NCBI GenBank assembly: GCA_012727625.1
Contig: JAAYGP010000173.1
Location: 1 to 7,009 of the forward strand
Length of the DNA: 7,009 nucleotides
DNA from: Clostridiaceae bacterium
GTDB taxonomy: Bacteria; Bacillota; Clostridia; DSM-8532
Reading direction: 5' to 3'
The translations under genes were made by a program, and so were the position numbers. Shown here one piece after another: positions 1 through 6,710 of the stretch. The notes under the pieces were generated by a model. It ran no database searches. It worked only from the letters and a program-made list of their open reading frames with translations, and was not told the origin of the DNA. Position 1 is the first letter of the stretch, and each line of letters begins with the position of its first letter.

Positions 1-104
1 ACATGATATGGGCCAGTTCCGGCATGAGCGGTAAGAAACAGCCCTTACCCGTTGGGATGGGTGGACCTGCAGTAAAATGCAAAGTCAATATCGGCGGTAG
101 ATAA
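1..104 (+). CDS. tldD: TldD family metallopeptidase, C-terminal fragment (gene enters from the left edge)
   Basis: Only the last 33 codons and the TAA stop (102-104) lie in the window, in the frame whose first whole codon is at position 3. The peptide contains GMSGKKQPLPVGMGGPAVKC and ends VNIGGR. This matches the usual tail of TldD proteins, in which a GMCGK...VPVG.G.P motif is followed by a short strand ending in GG near the C-terminus. In the family, TldD is the zinc-bearing subunit (HExxxH) of the TldD/TldE heterodimer, which cleaves unfolded peptides; the zinc site would lie upstream of this window. The stop codon overlaps the ribosome binding site of the next gene, a PmbA/TldE homologue, which supports both the assignment and a shared transcript. 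One oddity is a Ser where many homologues have Cys in GMCGK. The fragment is short, so the call leans on the neighbour. Confidence 0.8.
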   Translation, partial: MIWASSGMSGKKQPLPVGMGGPAVKCKVNIGGR

Positions 105-110
105 GGAGGA
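103..110 (+). promoter_or_regulatory. Ribosome binding site of the PmbA/TldE gene
   Basis: AAGGAGGA lies 7 nt before the ATG at 118 and overlaps the TAA stop of the upstream tldD fragment. It fixes the start of the PmbA gene and makes translational coupling of the two subunits likely. Confidence 0.85.
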
Positions 111-117
111 GAAAAAA

Positions 118-1431
118 ATGAAGAGCAATAAAGATATAGCTTCGTACGCTTTGGATGCTTTAAGAAAAGCAGGCGCGGATCATGCCCAATGCATTGTCAC
201 ATCGGGGAAACTCGACGAGCTTAATGTGGATGGAGGCAAATTCAGTTTGCTGCGCACCCTGTTTACCAGCTCAATTTCATTGAAAGCATTAAAGGACGGC
301 AGAAAGGGTACCATAACCGTTAACAACCTTGATAAGGATACTGTTGACAGGGCTGTTGCCGAATGCATTGAAGCTGCTAAAGCTTCAGTGCCTGATGAGG
401 CAGAAGCAATTTCTGAAAAGATAAACAACGAAGACTTTCAAACCGGCGTTCTCACCCCTGATAGGGACAGGCTTTTTGACAGACTGCAGGAGTTTTTGGA
501 TGATATAGGGAAGAACTATCCGAAAGTTATGATAGAACAGCTTATTTCATCATATTCAAAAACAGAAACCCTCCTTATGAACACCAACGGGGTGGAATTC
601 AGCAATACTTCCGGTAAATATAACCTGGGGATATTGTTTTCATCCCATGAAAACGAAAAAACATCTTCTTTCATGGCTTATGACTTTGATTTTGCCGATC
701 TCGACAGAAAACTTATTGACTTTGGAATGATGAACACTCTGTTTCAGGAAAGTGAAAAACAAATCAACACTAAACCATTATCGGGAAAATTTACAGGAAA
801 AGTTCTCATAACACCAGCCTGCCTTGATTCAGTCCTAATGATGGCTGTTGGTAATTTCATGTCGGATATTACGATTATAGACGGTACAAGCCCCTGGATT
901 TCAAAACTTGGCAAGCAGGTGGCTTCAAGCAGCCTGTCTTTGTCCACAATACCTTTGGATGGCAGAATTGTCGCCGGCGAGCGGTTTACAGGGGATGGCT
1001 ATAAAAGCGGAAACATGGAGCTCATAACCGACGGTGTGTTAAGAAATTTTGTACTGTCCAATTATGGCTCCAGGAAAACAGGGTTTCCAAGAGCTTTGAA
1101 TCTAAGCCAGAATTACTGTGTTAAGCCTGGCAACACCAGTCTTAACGAGCTTATTGCCGGTATTGACCGGGGTATTGTAATTAACAGGTTCTCAGGCGGT
1201 GTACCCGGAACTAATGGTGATTTTTCAGGGGTTGCCAAAAACAGCTTCCTGGTTGAAAACGGGAGAATAACCGATGCTCTTAGCGAAACCATGATAAGCG
1301 GTAATTTGATTGATGTTTTGAATAACATAACAGGCATTTCTTCCGAAACAATATGCGACGGTAAATCAGTGTTGCCATGGATGTTATGTGATGGAGTCAC
1401 CATTTCCGGCAAACAGCAACCTGGCAATTAA
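118..1431 (+). CDS. pmbA: TldD/PmbA family protein, PmbA (TldE)-type subunit
   Basis: This 437-aa protein has the usual length for PmbA/TldE. The N-terminal half (about residues 1-200) is the alpha/beta PmbA_TldD domain, beginning with the typical helix and an ALRKAGADHAQCIV segment. The C-terminal half carries the family signatures: a PG.NGDFSG segment at about 363-371, SFLVENG at 376-382, ETMISGN at 390-396, and a PW...DG..ISG tail at 420-431. No HExxxH zinc motif is present, as expected of the TldE partner, which shapes the active site contributed by TldD. In E. coli the complex matures microcin B17 and helps degrade CcdA; the clostridial substrate is unknown and I infer only peptide hydrolysis in the cytosol. 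The ATG is 13 nt after the tldD stop with an ideal ribosome binding site, so the two are co-transcribed. A terminator follows 12 nt downstream. Confidence 0.93.
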   Translation: MKSNKDIASYALDALRKAGADHAQCIVTSGKLDELNVDGGKFSLLRTLFTSSISLKALKDGRKGTITVNNLDKDTVDRAVAECIEAAKASVPDEAEAISEKINNEDFQTGVLTPDRDRLFDRLQEFLDDIGKNYPKVMIEQLISSYSKTETLLMNTNGVEFSNTSGKYNLGILFSSHENEKTSSFMAYDFDFADLDRKLIDFGMMNTLFQESEKQINTKPLSGKFTGKVLITPACLDSVLMMAVGNFMSDITIIDGTSPWISKLGKQVASSSLSLSTIPLDGRIVAGERFTGDGYKSGNMELITDGVLRNFVLSNYGSRKTGFPRALNLSQNYCVKPGNTSLNELIAGIDRGIVINRFSGGVPGTNGDFSGVAKNSFLVENGRITDALSETMISGNLIDVLNNITGISSETICDGKSVLPWMLCDGVTISGKQQPGN

Positions 1432-1442
1432 TCCGGAAAGAT

Positions 1443-1478
1443 GGGGCTGTCTGATAAGGCAGCCTCTTTGGTTTGTTT
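1443..1478 (+). terminator. Rho-independent terminator of the tldD-pmbA operon
   Basis: A 9-bp stem pairs GGGGCTGTC (1443-1451) with GGCAGCCTC (1458-1466), with two G-U pairs and a 6-nt loop (TGATAA). It is followed by an interrupted T-rich tract (TTTGGTTTGTTT, 1467-1478). It begins 12 nt after the pmbA stop. Confidence 0.8.
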
Positions 1479-1600
1479 ATAATGTAATTTCTTGTCCCTG
1501 CGATTTTGGCAGTTTCCACTGCTGCCATGGATATTGTGAAGCAACGAAGCAAGGAGCCTCATTTGCAAGAGCCGGTAAAAAAAGAGTGTTTCAGGCTTTC

Positions 1601-1629
1601 TTGCTGAATTTTGATAATTAATATATAAT
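1601..1629 (+). promoter_or_regulatory. Predicted sigma-A-type promoter for the 1684-4138 locus
   Basis: A perfect TATAAT -10 box (1624-1629) stands exactly 17 nt downstream of TTGCTG (1601-1606, four of six consensus bases for -35). The expected transcript would start near 1636, about 48 nt before the GTG start at 1684. The promoter lies after the pmbA terminator, so the locus is probably its own transcription unit. Confidence 0.6.
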
Positions 1630-1683
1630 AAAGTCGATATAACTGTAGCAGGAATAATACGAAAATAAAAAGGAACGTAAATT

Positions 1684-1965
1684 GTGAATAACAGTTATAC
1701 ATCCTGGATAGAAAATGGCTTTCATAAGTCATTTTTTGAAGGAAAAATAATTGAAAGCATTAACATTACCGGCAGTGGAATTCTCGATATATACTTTTCC
1801 CCCGGTCCTGGAGTTTCAACAGGCGAAATAACCGGCAATCAATGTGTAAAAATCACATCTTTCGATGTATGTAAGTTTCCTGTTGGATTTACAGAAATTT
1901 TGCAGCACTATAAAGCATATGACTTTACATATGGAGGATTTCCGTCAATTCGCGCCCTTTATTAA
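1684..1965 (+). CDS. Hypothetical protein, 93 aa, overlapping the next ORF
   Basis: I do not recognise this protein. Translation from the GTG at 1684 is supported by an AAAAAGGAA ribosome binding site about 9 nt upstream and by a promoter at 1601-1629. The peptide has a short polar start (NNSYTSWIENGFHKSFFEG), an amphipathic beta-rich stretch (about residues 22-65) and a probable helix near GFTEILQHYKAYDF (about 69-82). It has no signal peptide, no membrane segment and no repeat. Codon choice looks like that of neighbouring genes through to the end of the ORF, so it is probably translated. The last 35 nt or more overlap the start of the 735-aa ORF, which is in the +1 frame. It may be an independent small protein whose translation couples to the large one, or the N-terminal part of one longer protein that is interrupted by a frameshift. 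Confidence 0.55.
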   Translation: MNNSYTSWIENGFHKSFFEGKIIESINITGSGILDIYFSPGPGVSTGEITGNQCVKITSFDVCKFPVGFTEILQHYKAYDFTYGGFPSIRALY

Positions 1966-4138
1966 TGATGATGACACAAGCGTTAAATTGGCATACCAGT
2001 GTCTTTTATTTGCTCAGTCCATGCATTTATCACTTCTTGAGCTGATTGAATTAAATCAGGAAACAGAACAGTTTATACGATGTATCACTGCTTTTTACTG
2101 GTATCTTAAAGAGTCTTTTAATCTGGATCGGATGTCCGGGGTTAAATTTTTAGCCGTTGGCATGAAATATTATCAGCAGCTTAAAAATAATAATTTGCTG
2201 TTGGCAGACTTTCCTTTGGATCAGTTTGATACATGCCTTAATTACTTTTCTGAAACTCCGGAGCAAAAATGGTATGATTTGCATGCAGGTAAATATATAA
2301 ACGCGCTGTTGGATATGAACGAAGAGCTGCGGGAACGCTTTCTCAGGGATAATATTTCCCTCGTTGAGTATCACTGTATTGAAGCAGCCAAAACAGCGAC
2401 ACAGTACAAGAAATATTTTAAAAATGAAATAATTCTCGCGCGTCAATTGCTAAGTCTGATATTCAACAACACAAATAACGGTGTTATTACTGAACTGCTG
2501 AGAATTTATGCCGATATTTTAAACTCCGGAAACAAACAGGCTATGGTGTTGGATTTTATTTTTAATATCGTTGAACGTTTTAACAGTATGGTTAATATAT
2601 TCGAAGAAAAATACGAATTACAGCCTGATATTAACCTGAGCAAACTGAACATACTTATAAACAGTATCAGATCTGAATATTCCCGTCAACCACAGAAAAT
2701 TGTATCCGACAGCAGTGGTATCCCTCTGGAGTTAGGCGGCAGTTTAAACAGGATTCTTGAATATTCCGGAATTGAGATGGAGAAAAAGATCTTTTTCAGG
2801 AATTTTATTGAGAACTTCAAAGAACATAAGCCAAAAATTGATCAAATTCCCGTGGAAACAAAACGCAGTGTAACATCTGTTTTCTTTGAGCTTTACGAGT
2901 CCGTGCTTACACGGTACATAAAGGAAGAACCACATGATACAGTTTTAGATATGTTCCTTACTTTCGGGTTTGTGGACAGCGATCTGCTGTTGCCACAGCA
3001 GGTTTATGATCTTTATTGTTTTTTGAATAAATACTCCGTCCAAGGGAATGTTTATTCCATAAAAAACTGGCTTACTCAGATAGTACTTAAAAACAAACCA
3101 CCATCTGTTAATGAACTGGGAATAACATATGAACAGCTGCTCAAAGAAAGCAGCTTCAGAATGCCTGCCAATAAACATACTGTGGATACAGGCGAACACA
3201 GACTTCATCATGAAATTATGAATCTTTTCCGTACATGCCACAGGTTATGCAGCGGGCAATCCAGCACATATTTTCCGGTGCTCTGTATGGATATGTTCCC
3301 CGAGGATATAAAAGGAGTAATAATAGCCCCTTCTGAAATAAGGCATGTTTTGCAGAAGATCCTTGACAAGGATTATTCGGCTTTTCATCGTGAAGTCTTT
3401 TACTCCGGTGAAACCGAAGTGTTCAGAAAGGAAATAATAATGAAACAGGTTTTGCCGGATATAATTCTTATGCCCATAATGGGCAGTCGTGCTCTAATGT
3501 GGCAGGAGTTATCTGAAGCTTCCAAGGCTTCTCCCGGCAGGTTTGTAATCCCCATGCTGACTTCTGATAACCTGGAACTGATTTTTATCAGGCTTGTGGG
3601 GCAGTTCAGGTGGGAACTCTGCAGATCAATAATGGGTGTCCGATGGAATGATCCTTCATATAAAACTCTAACTTCCGTGTATTCTGATTATATTGATAAC
3701 TACAGAAAAAACAAAAATCTCTCTCTTGATATGAAAGATCGTGTGAGAAGCCAGATAAAAAGGCACCGCAATAACCTTAAAAATATCTTCACTTCTGATT
3801 ATGAGGCATGGATGCGGTATGAATGGCAGGGAATGCGTAAATTGAACAAAGAAGCGCGTGCCATATTATATAAATTCTGTCCGTTTTCAAAAAAGATACG
3901 GGATGAGCTTTCAAAAAACCCTGCTTTCTCTGAAATAGCTTCCATGTACAATATTGAGAATGAAAGAACAATACGGGAAATTGAAAGCCGCTATGCAAAT
4001 TATGTAAACCGAGGATATAAGCTTGATAAGGAGCTGGAGATAATCTCAGGTTCTATAAACTTATGTAACATTGCTGAAACTCTTGTTCCCTTAAAACAAC
4101 AGCATAAATTAATCACTTTTAGTAATACGTGCGGTTAG
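1931..4138 (+). CDS. Large conserved-looking protein of unknown function (about 735 aa)
   Basis: I cannot name this protein. The frame is open from 1850, with in-frame ATGs at 1865, 1919 and 1931. I prefer 1931 because it gives the least overlap with the upstream ORF; 1919 is nearly as good, and none of the three has a visible ribosome binding site. The N-terminal half (about residues 1-390) is predicted mostly helical, with no signal peptide or membrane segment, so it is likely cytosolic. The C-terminal part (about 400-715) looks the most constrained: it has a Cys/His-containing stretch (HRLHHEIMNLFRTCHRLC), then PDIILMPIMGSRALMWQE, FRWELCRSIMGVRWNDPSYK, a basic helical segment, and FCPFSKKIRDEL. 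I have a faint, unverified impression of similar C-terminal regions in large uncharacterised clostridial and spirochaete proteins, some with a cyclic-nucleotide-binding domain; I see no such domain here. It converges with the DUF4236 gene. Confidence 0.75.
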   Translation: MEDFRQFAPFINDDDTSVKLAYQCLLFAQSMHLSLLELIELNQETEQFIRCITAFYWYLKESFNLDRMSGVKFLAVGMKYYQQLKNNNLLLADFPLDQFDTCLNYFSETPEQKWYDLHAGKYINALLDMNEELRERFLRDNISLVEYHCIEAAKTATQYKKYFKNEIILARQLLSLIFNNTNNGVITELLRIYADILNSGNKQAMVLDFIFNIVERFNSMVNIFEEKYELQPDINLSKLNILINSIRSEYSRQPQKIVSDSSGIPLELGGSLNRILEYSGIEMEKKIFFRNFIENFKEHKPKIDQIPVETKRSVTSVFFELYESVLTRYIKEEPHDTVLDMFLTFGFVDSDLLLPQQVYDLYCFLNKYSVQGNVYSIKNWLTQIVLKNKPPSVNELGITYEQLLKESSFRMPANKHTVDTGEHRLHHEIMNLFRTCHRLCSGQSSTYFPVLCMDMFPEDIKGVIIAPSEIRHVLQKILDKDYSAFHREVFYSGETEVFRKEIIMKQVLPDIILMPIMGSRALMWQELSEASKASPGRFVIPMLTSDNLELIFIRLVGQFRWELCRSIMGVRWNDPSYKTLTSVYSDYIDNYRKNKNLSLDMKDRVRSQIKRHRNNLKNIFTSDYEAWMRYEWQGMRKLNKEARAILYKFCPFSKKIRDELSKNPAFSEIASMYNIENERTIREIESRYANYVNRGYKLDKELEIISGSINLCNIAETLVPLKQQHKLITFSNTCG

Positions 4139-4147
4139 CTAACCGCA
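4130..4147. repeat. Perfect 18-nt palindrome containing the stop codon of the 735-aa ORF
   Basis: TGCGGTTAGCTAACCGCA reads the same on both strands. As RNA it can fold into a 7-bp stem with an AGCT loop, and the TAG stop (4136-4138) sits in the 5' arm and loop. No T-tract follows directly, so alone it is not a canonical terminator, but it may protect the 3' end or act with the hairpin at 4165-4183. Confidence 0.7.
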
Positions 4148-4164
4148 TAGCAGCTGTCCCCGTT

Positions 4165-4183
4165 ATAAAAAGCAGCTTTTTAT
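4165..4183. terminator. Possible bidirectional terminator between convergent genes
   Basis: ATAAAAAGC and GCTTTTTAT are perfect inverted repeats around a single A (4174). On either strand the transcript would form a small hairpin whose 3' arm contains a run of five U. It lies between a + gene ending at 4138 and a - gene ending at 4230, where a shared terminator is expected. The stem has few G-C pairs, so efficiency is uncertain. Confidence 0.45.
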
Positions 4184-4229
4184 CTGGAATCATAACCATA
4201 CTTTTCCAAAGTCAATCCGGCTAATTGTA

Positions 4230-5297
4230 TTAATAGTTTTCAATCTTCTCAACCGGCATGAACCCTGCGGTTTTTTGAAATTTCATATTGTGCCAGAAAT
4301 TTTTCAACGCATCGGACGGATCTATTAAATCAAAATTTAATTGGTTTAATAGATCCCGATCAAACACAACAGACAGAATAACTGTATCTTCCATTCGTCC
4401 TGTCTGTGTATTAAGCCTTTTTTCCACCGCATGCACCACTACATTCTTAACGGGAAGTAACGCAATAATATCTCTGGCAATCCTTATGGTGCAGCTGCTT
4501 ACAAAATCCTGTACAAGACCGAAATATGCCGTTTTGGTAAGCTCTTTCCTTGACAGCTTGCCTGTTTTTGTCAGCCTTAATGAATATGTGGGAACAACAT
4601 CCGCGGTTTTTACCGAAAATTCCACTTCAATAACATCCGGGTTATCCGTACCAAATTCAAAATCACTGCCGAATTCAACAAGATCGTCCAACGGATTCAT
4701 TTCATAAATTACGTTCAGGTAGGCGTCTATATCCCCATTAAGTACACGTTCGGCAAGAATATGAAGAGTTTTCAGGTTTTCCAAATCCTCGGCGTCTTCC
4801 TTGGCGGCAATCTCCACGGCTTTTTCAAGTTCACGCTTTTTGTTTCCTGATTTAAGCTTTTCAAAAAATCCCGGCTTATAATTTTTAAGTTCTTCAATTG
4901 CTTTTGCCTGTTTTGGCCCGATACCGCCTTCCCAGACAGGCTCTTTTTGTTCCTTTATGTATTGCCAGTCGATGCTTTCGTCACAGTTTTTATGAATTCC
5001 CTTAATGGTTTCAATAAGTTCATTGTACTCATCAACTTTTTTTTGCTCCGTGCCCGGTATGACCGGCTGGTTAAGAACCCTGACATTTTGTCCGGCACTT
5101 TTTCTCCCCTTACTCCCATGGGTTTTAACGTAAGAAATCCCTGTTCCGGGAATACCTATGGATGTAGTTCTCCTGCCGCTTGTATGAATGGTATGCCTTA
5201 AACCTTTTGTGCCAAAGCTAAAACTTGCGCCGGTAGACCCCAGGTTCAGCCTGACACCTTTGCATATTTGTATACTCTTTCGCACACGAAGACCCAC
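4230..5297 (-). CDS. DUF4236 domain-containing protein, 355 aa
   Basis: Residues 1-56 are a clear DUF4236 domain: it opens MGLRVRKSIQICKGVRLNLG, has S.GTKG in the middle, and closes TTSIGIPGTGISY. The family's function is unknown. A linker (about 57-90) and a charged, probably helical and coiled-coil region rich in Lys and Glu (about 90-190) follow. The C-terminal alpha/beta part (about 200-355) contains LTKTGKLSRKELTKT, RIARDIIALLPV and NFDLIDPSDALKNFWHNMKF; from memory this tail recurs in other DUF4236 proteins of Firmicutes. No signal peptide or membrane helix is seen, so it is likely cytosolic. The start is GTG at 5297-5295, chosen because the family begins MGLR.RKS and AAGGAGG lies 8 nt upstream. 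An ATG two bases earlier (5299) is out of frame. The gene is 264 nt downstream of the parvulin gene and may be transcribed separately. Confidence 0.88.
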   Translation of the reverse strand: MGLRVRKSIQICKGVRLNLGSTGASFSFGTKGLRHTIHTSGRRTTSIGIPGTGISYVKTHGSKGRKSAGQNVRVLNQPVIPGTEQKKVDEYNELIETIKGIHKNCDESIDWQYIKEQKEPVWEGGIGPKQAKAIEELKNYKPGFFEKLKSGNKKRELEKAVEIAAKEDAEDLENLKTLHILAERVLNGDIDAYLNVIYEMNPLDDLVEFGSDFEFGTDNPDVIEVEFSVKTADVVPTYSLRLTKTGKLSRKELTKTAYFGLVQDFVSSCTIRIARDIIALLPVKNVVVHAVEKRLNTQTGRMEDTVILSVVFDRDLLNQLNFDLIDPSDALKNFWHNMKFQKTAGFMPVEKIENY

Positions 5298-5305
5298 ATC
5301 ATTCT

Positions 5306-5312
5306 CCTCCTT
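5306..5312 (-). promoter_or_regulatory. Ribosome binding site that fixes the GTG start of the DUF4236 gene
   Basis: Read on the - strand, AAGGAGG (5312 to 5306) is separated by 8 nt from the GTG at 5297-5295. It selects this GTG over downstream alternatives and agrees with the family's conserved N-terminus. Confidence 0.85.
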
Positions 5313-5561
5313 ACATAGTGTTTAAAATTTAGATACCACTTAAGTCGTTTGTTTTTCAATAACGTAAAATAATCATCTTACACGCCTTACTATGCCCCCG
5401 TTGAAAAAACAACTTTTGCACAGCCTCCGAAAATTCTGTTTTATATCTGCAGTTTCACATTCACTTTGATAGTCTGAGCATTAACTATGAGATTAAAAGC
5501 TCCTATAAATATAATAAAACAGGAAGAATCGTATTTAAACCTCTTTCTGCTGTTATATTAA
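5313..5561 (-). other. Intergenic spacer between parvulin and DUF4236 genes
   Basis: No gene is seen here. Just downstream of the parvulin stop, on the - strand, AACAG (5554 to 5550) can pair with CTGTT (5522 to 5518), with a few further pairs inside and a long loop, and a T-rich stretch follows; this is a weak terminator candidate. Nearer the DUF4236 gene, TTGAAA (5359 to 5354) is followed after 18 nt by TATCTA (5335 to 5330), a poor but possible promoter. The longest open stretches with ribosome-binding-like sequence are under 20 codons and were not called. Confidence 0.35.
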
Positions 5562-6590
5562 CTAAAATTCGTAAAACCCGTCTTTTATCTCAAATTTGTA
5601 TTCCTCGCTGTTGAGCTTTTCATCAAGGATTTTCTGAAATTCCTGGGATTGATAGGCATATTTTATATCATCTTTCTGAGCATCAAGGGTGTTAATAATT
5701 TCATCCATTTTCATCACATGGAAACCATGTGCTGTTCTTATTATTCCGGTCTCCCCTACCTCATGGGAAAAGGCCCAATTTTCAAACTCAGGTACAAACT
5801 GACCGTTTTTCCATACTCTATATGTTCCTCCTGAATCTTTTGAGCCCGGATCTTCACTGAATTCCCTGGCAAGAGCTGCAAAATCCTCCCCGGCGTTTAC
5901 CCTGTCAAGTATATCATCAGCAATCTTCTCTTTTGCTTCAACCTCGGAATTTTCGGCGTCTTCCTCGCATTTTATGAGTATATGACTTACAACGCTGTAA
6001 TCAAAAGCCTCCTTGTTCTCTTCGTAATAGGATGCCAGTTCCGTGTCATCTACGGTTATCGCCTTAATCTTTTCCTCCATATACATTTGAGCTTTATACA
6101 GGTCATAATTGAATTGTTTAACCTTGTTAAAGCTTGTTCCGAAAGCTTCCTTGCAAAAATCATTAACACTTCTTCCATATACGCTTGCACTCTCGGTTAT
6201 ATTTTTCTCCATATCGCCCCATAATTCATCCAGTTTTTCCTTATCCGGCTGAAAGCCTTCCTTTTTTGCCTCCTGCAGTAAAACCTCAATTTGTACGGCC
6301 TGTGTCAATGTTTGCTGCTTTATGACATCACCCATTGTTGAAGTACCATAGGTCATGTTCAGGAACGTGTTAGCATCCGTATAACCAAATTGCATCATTA
6401 TATTTTGAACATTGCGCGAAAAATAATAACTGAATTTTTCACTGGTTATTTTGTTATCTCCGACAATCGCAACATCTGTGGGTTTAACAATATATACAAT
6501 AGCAGCGATAATAATAATCGCAATTATAATGCAAACCACAGTAAAAATTTTAATGTCAGTAGGCATTTTTTTCTTAGCTTTCTTTTCCAA
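5562..6590 (-). CDS. Membrane-anchored parvulin-type peptidyl-prolyl cis-trans isomerase (PrsA/SurA-like)
   Basis: This 342-aa protein begins with a Lys-rich segment (3-14) and one hydrophobic helix (about 15-35), which should anchor it in the membrane with the bulk outside the cell. Residues 38-190 resemble the SurA/PrsA N-terminal chaperone region. The PpiC/parvulin domain spans about 198-298: SHILIK with the active-site His at 203, GEDFAALAREFSEDPGSKDSGG (234-255), GQFVPEFENWAF (263-274) and HGFHVMK (288-294). Such proteins catalyse X-Pro isomerisation and help fold secreted proteins. Firmicute PrsA is usually a lipoprotein, but here no lipobox is seen; Cys20 lies inside the hydrophobic core. 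Start is TTG at 6590-6588, supported by AGGAGG 7 nt upstream; the ATG at codon 9 lacks a binding site. A promoter is predicted at 6682-6710. I withhold the symbol prsA because several paralogues are common. Confidence 0.92.
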   Translation of the reverse strand: MEKKAKKKMPTDIKIFTVVCIIIAIIIIAAIVYIVKPTDVAIVGDNKITSEKFSYYFSRNVQNIMMQFGYTDANTFLNMTYGTSTMGDVIKQQTLTQAVQIEVLLQEAKKEGFQPDKEKLDELWGDMEKNITESASVYGRSVNDFCKEAFGTSFNKVKQFNYDLYKAQMYMEEKIKAITVDDTELASYYEENKEAFDYSVVSHILIKCEEDAENSEVEAKEKIADDILDRVNAGEDFAALAREFSEDPGSKDSGGTYRVWKNGQFVPEFENWAFSHEVGETGIIRTAHGFHVMKMDEIINTLDAQKDDIKYAYQSQEFQKILDEKLNSEEYKFEIKDGFYEF

Positions 6591-6597
6591 ACAATCT

Positions 6598-6603
6598 CCT
6601 CCT
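6598..6603 (-). promoter_or_regulatory. Ribosome binding site that fixes the TTG start of the parvulin gene
   Basis: On the - strand AGGAGG (6603 to 6598) stands 7 nt before the TTG at 6590-6588. The next in-frame ATG (6566-6564) has only A-rich sequence in front, so the TTG is preferred. Confidence 0.8.
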
Positions 6604-6622
6604 AAACGAGTTTAAATTTTGC

Positions 6623-6640
6623 ACACAGCTTACACTGTGT
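6623..6640 (-). promoter_or_regulatory. Leader hairpin or operator-like dyad upstream of the parvulin gene
   Basis: ACACAG (6623-6628) and CTGTGT (6635-6640) are perfect inverted repeats with a 6-nt spacer. The element lies in the predicted 5' leader, between the promoter (6682-6710) and the ribosome binding site (6598-6603). No T-run follows on the - strand, so it is not a terminator. It could be an RNA stem or a protein-binding dyad. Confidence 0.4.
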
Positions 6641-6681
6641 TTCGTTTCAAAATAAGCCTTTATGAAAAATGCAACATATAC

Positions 6682-6710
6682 ATTATATACGGAAATTAAA
6701 CAGATATCTA
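6682..6710 (-). promoter_or_regulatory. Predicted promoter of the parvulin gene
   Basis: On the - strand a perfect TATAAT (6687 to 6682) follows TAGATA (6710 to 6705, four of six -35 consensus bases) with a 17-nt spacer. Transcription would start near 6675, giving a leader of about 85 nt before the TTG start. Confidence 0.55.

Noticed and set aside
118..1431. Zinc protease motif in the PmbA-type protein (HENEK segment)
   Set aside because: HENEKT is not HExxxH or HExxH. The lack of a zinc site is normal for the TldE/PmbA subunit.
1388..1621. 77-codon + strand ORF overlapping the end of pmbA
   Set aside because: It has no ribosome binding site, runs through the pmbA terminator, has an unlikely composition and overlaps a well-supported gene in another frame.
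1865..1930. Longer start (ATG at 1865) for the 735-aa ORF
   Set aside because: It would overlap the 93-aa ORF by about 100 nt and has no ribosome binding site. The extra residues add nothing recognisable. It cannot be excluded.
5281..5299. ATG at 5299 (- strand) as the DUF4236 start
   Set aside because: It is out of frame with the DUF4236 reading frame. The GTG two bases later gives the family's MGLR.RKS N-terminus.
5510..5515. TATAAT on the + strand in the parvulin/DUF4236 spacer
   Set aside because: No acceptable -35 box stands 16-18 nt upstream, and it would transcribe only antisense to the parvulin gene.
5982..6224. 80-codon + strand ORF within the parvulin gene, and other antisense ORFs inside the large genes
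   Set aside because: They are antisense shadows of well-supported coding frames, without ribosome binding sites or recognisable domains.
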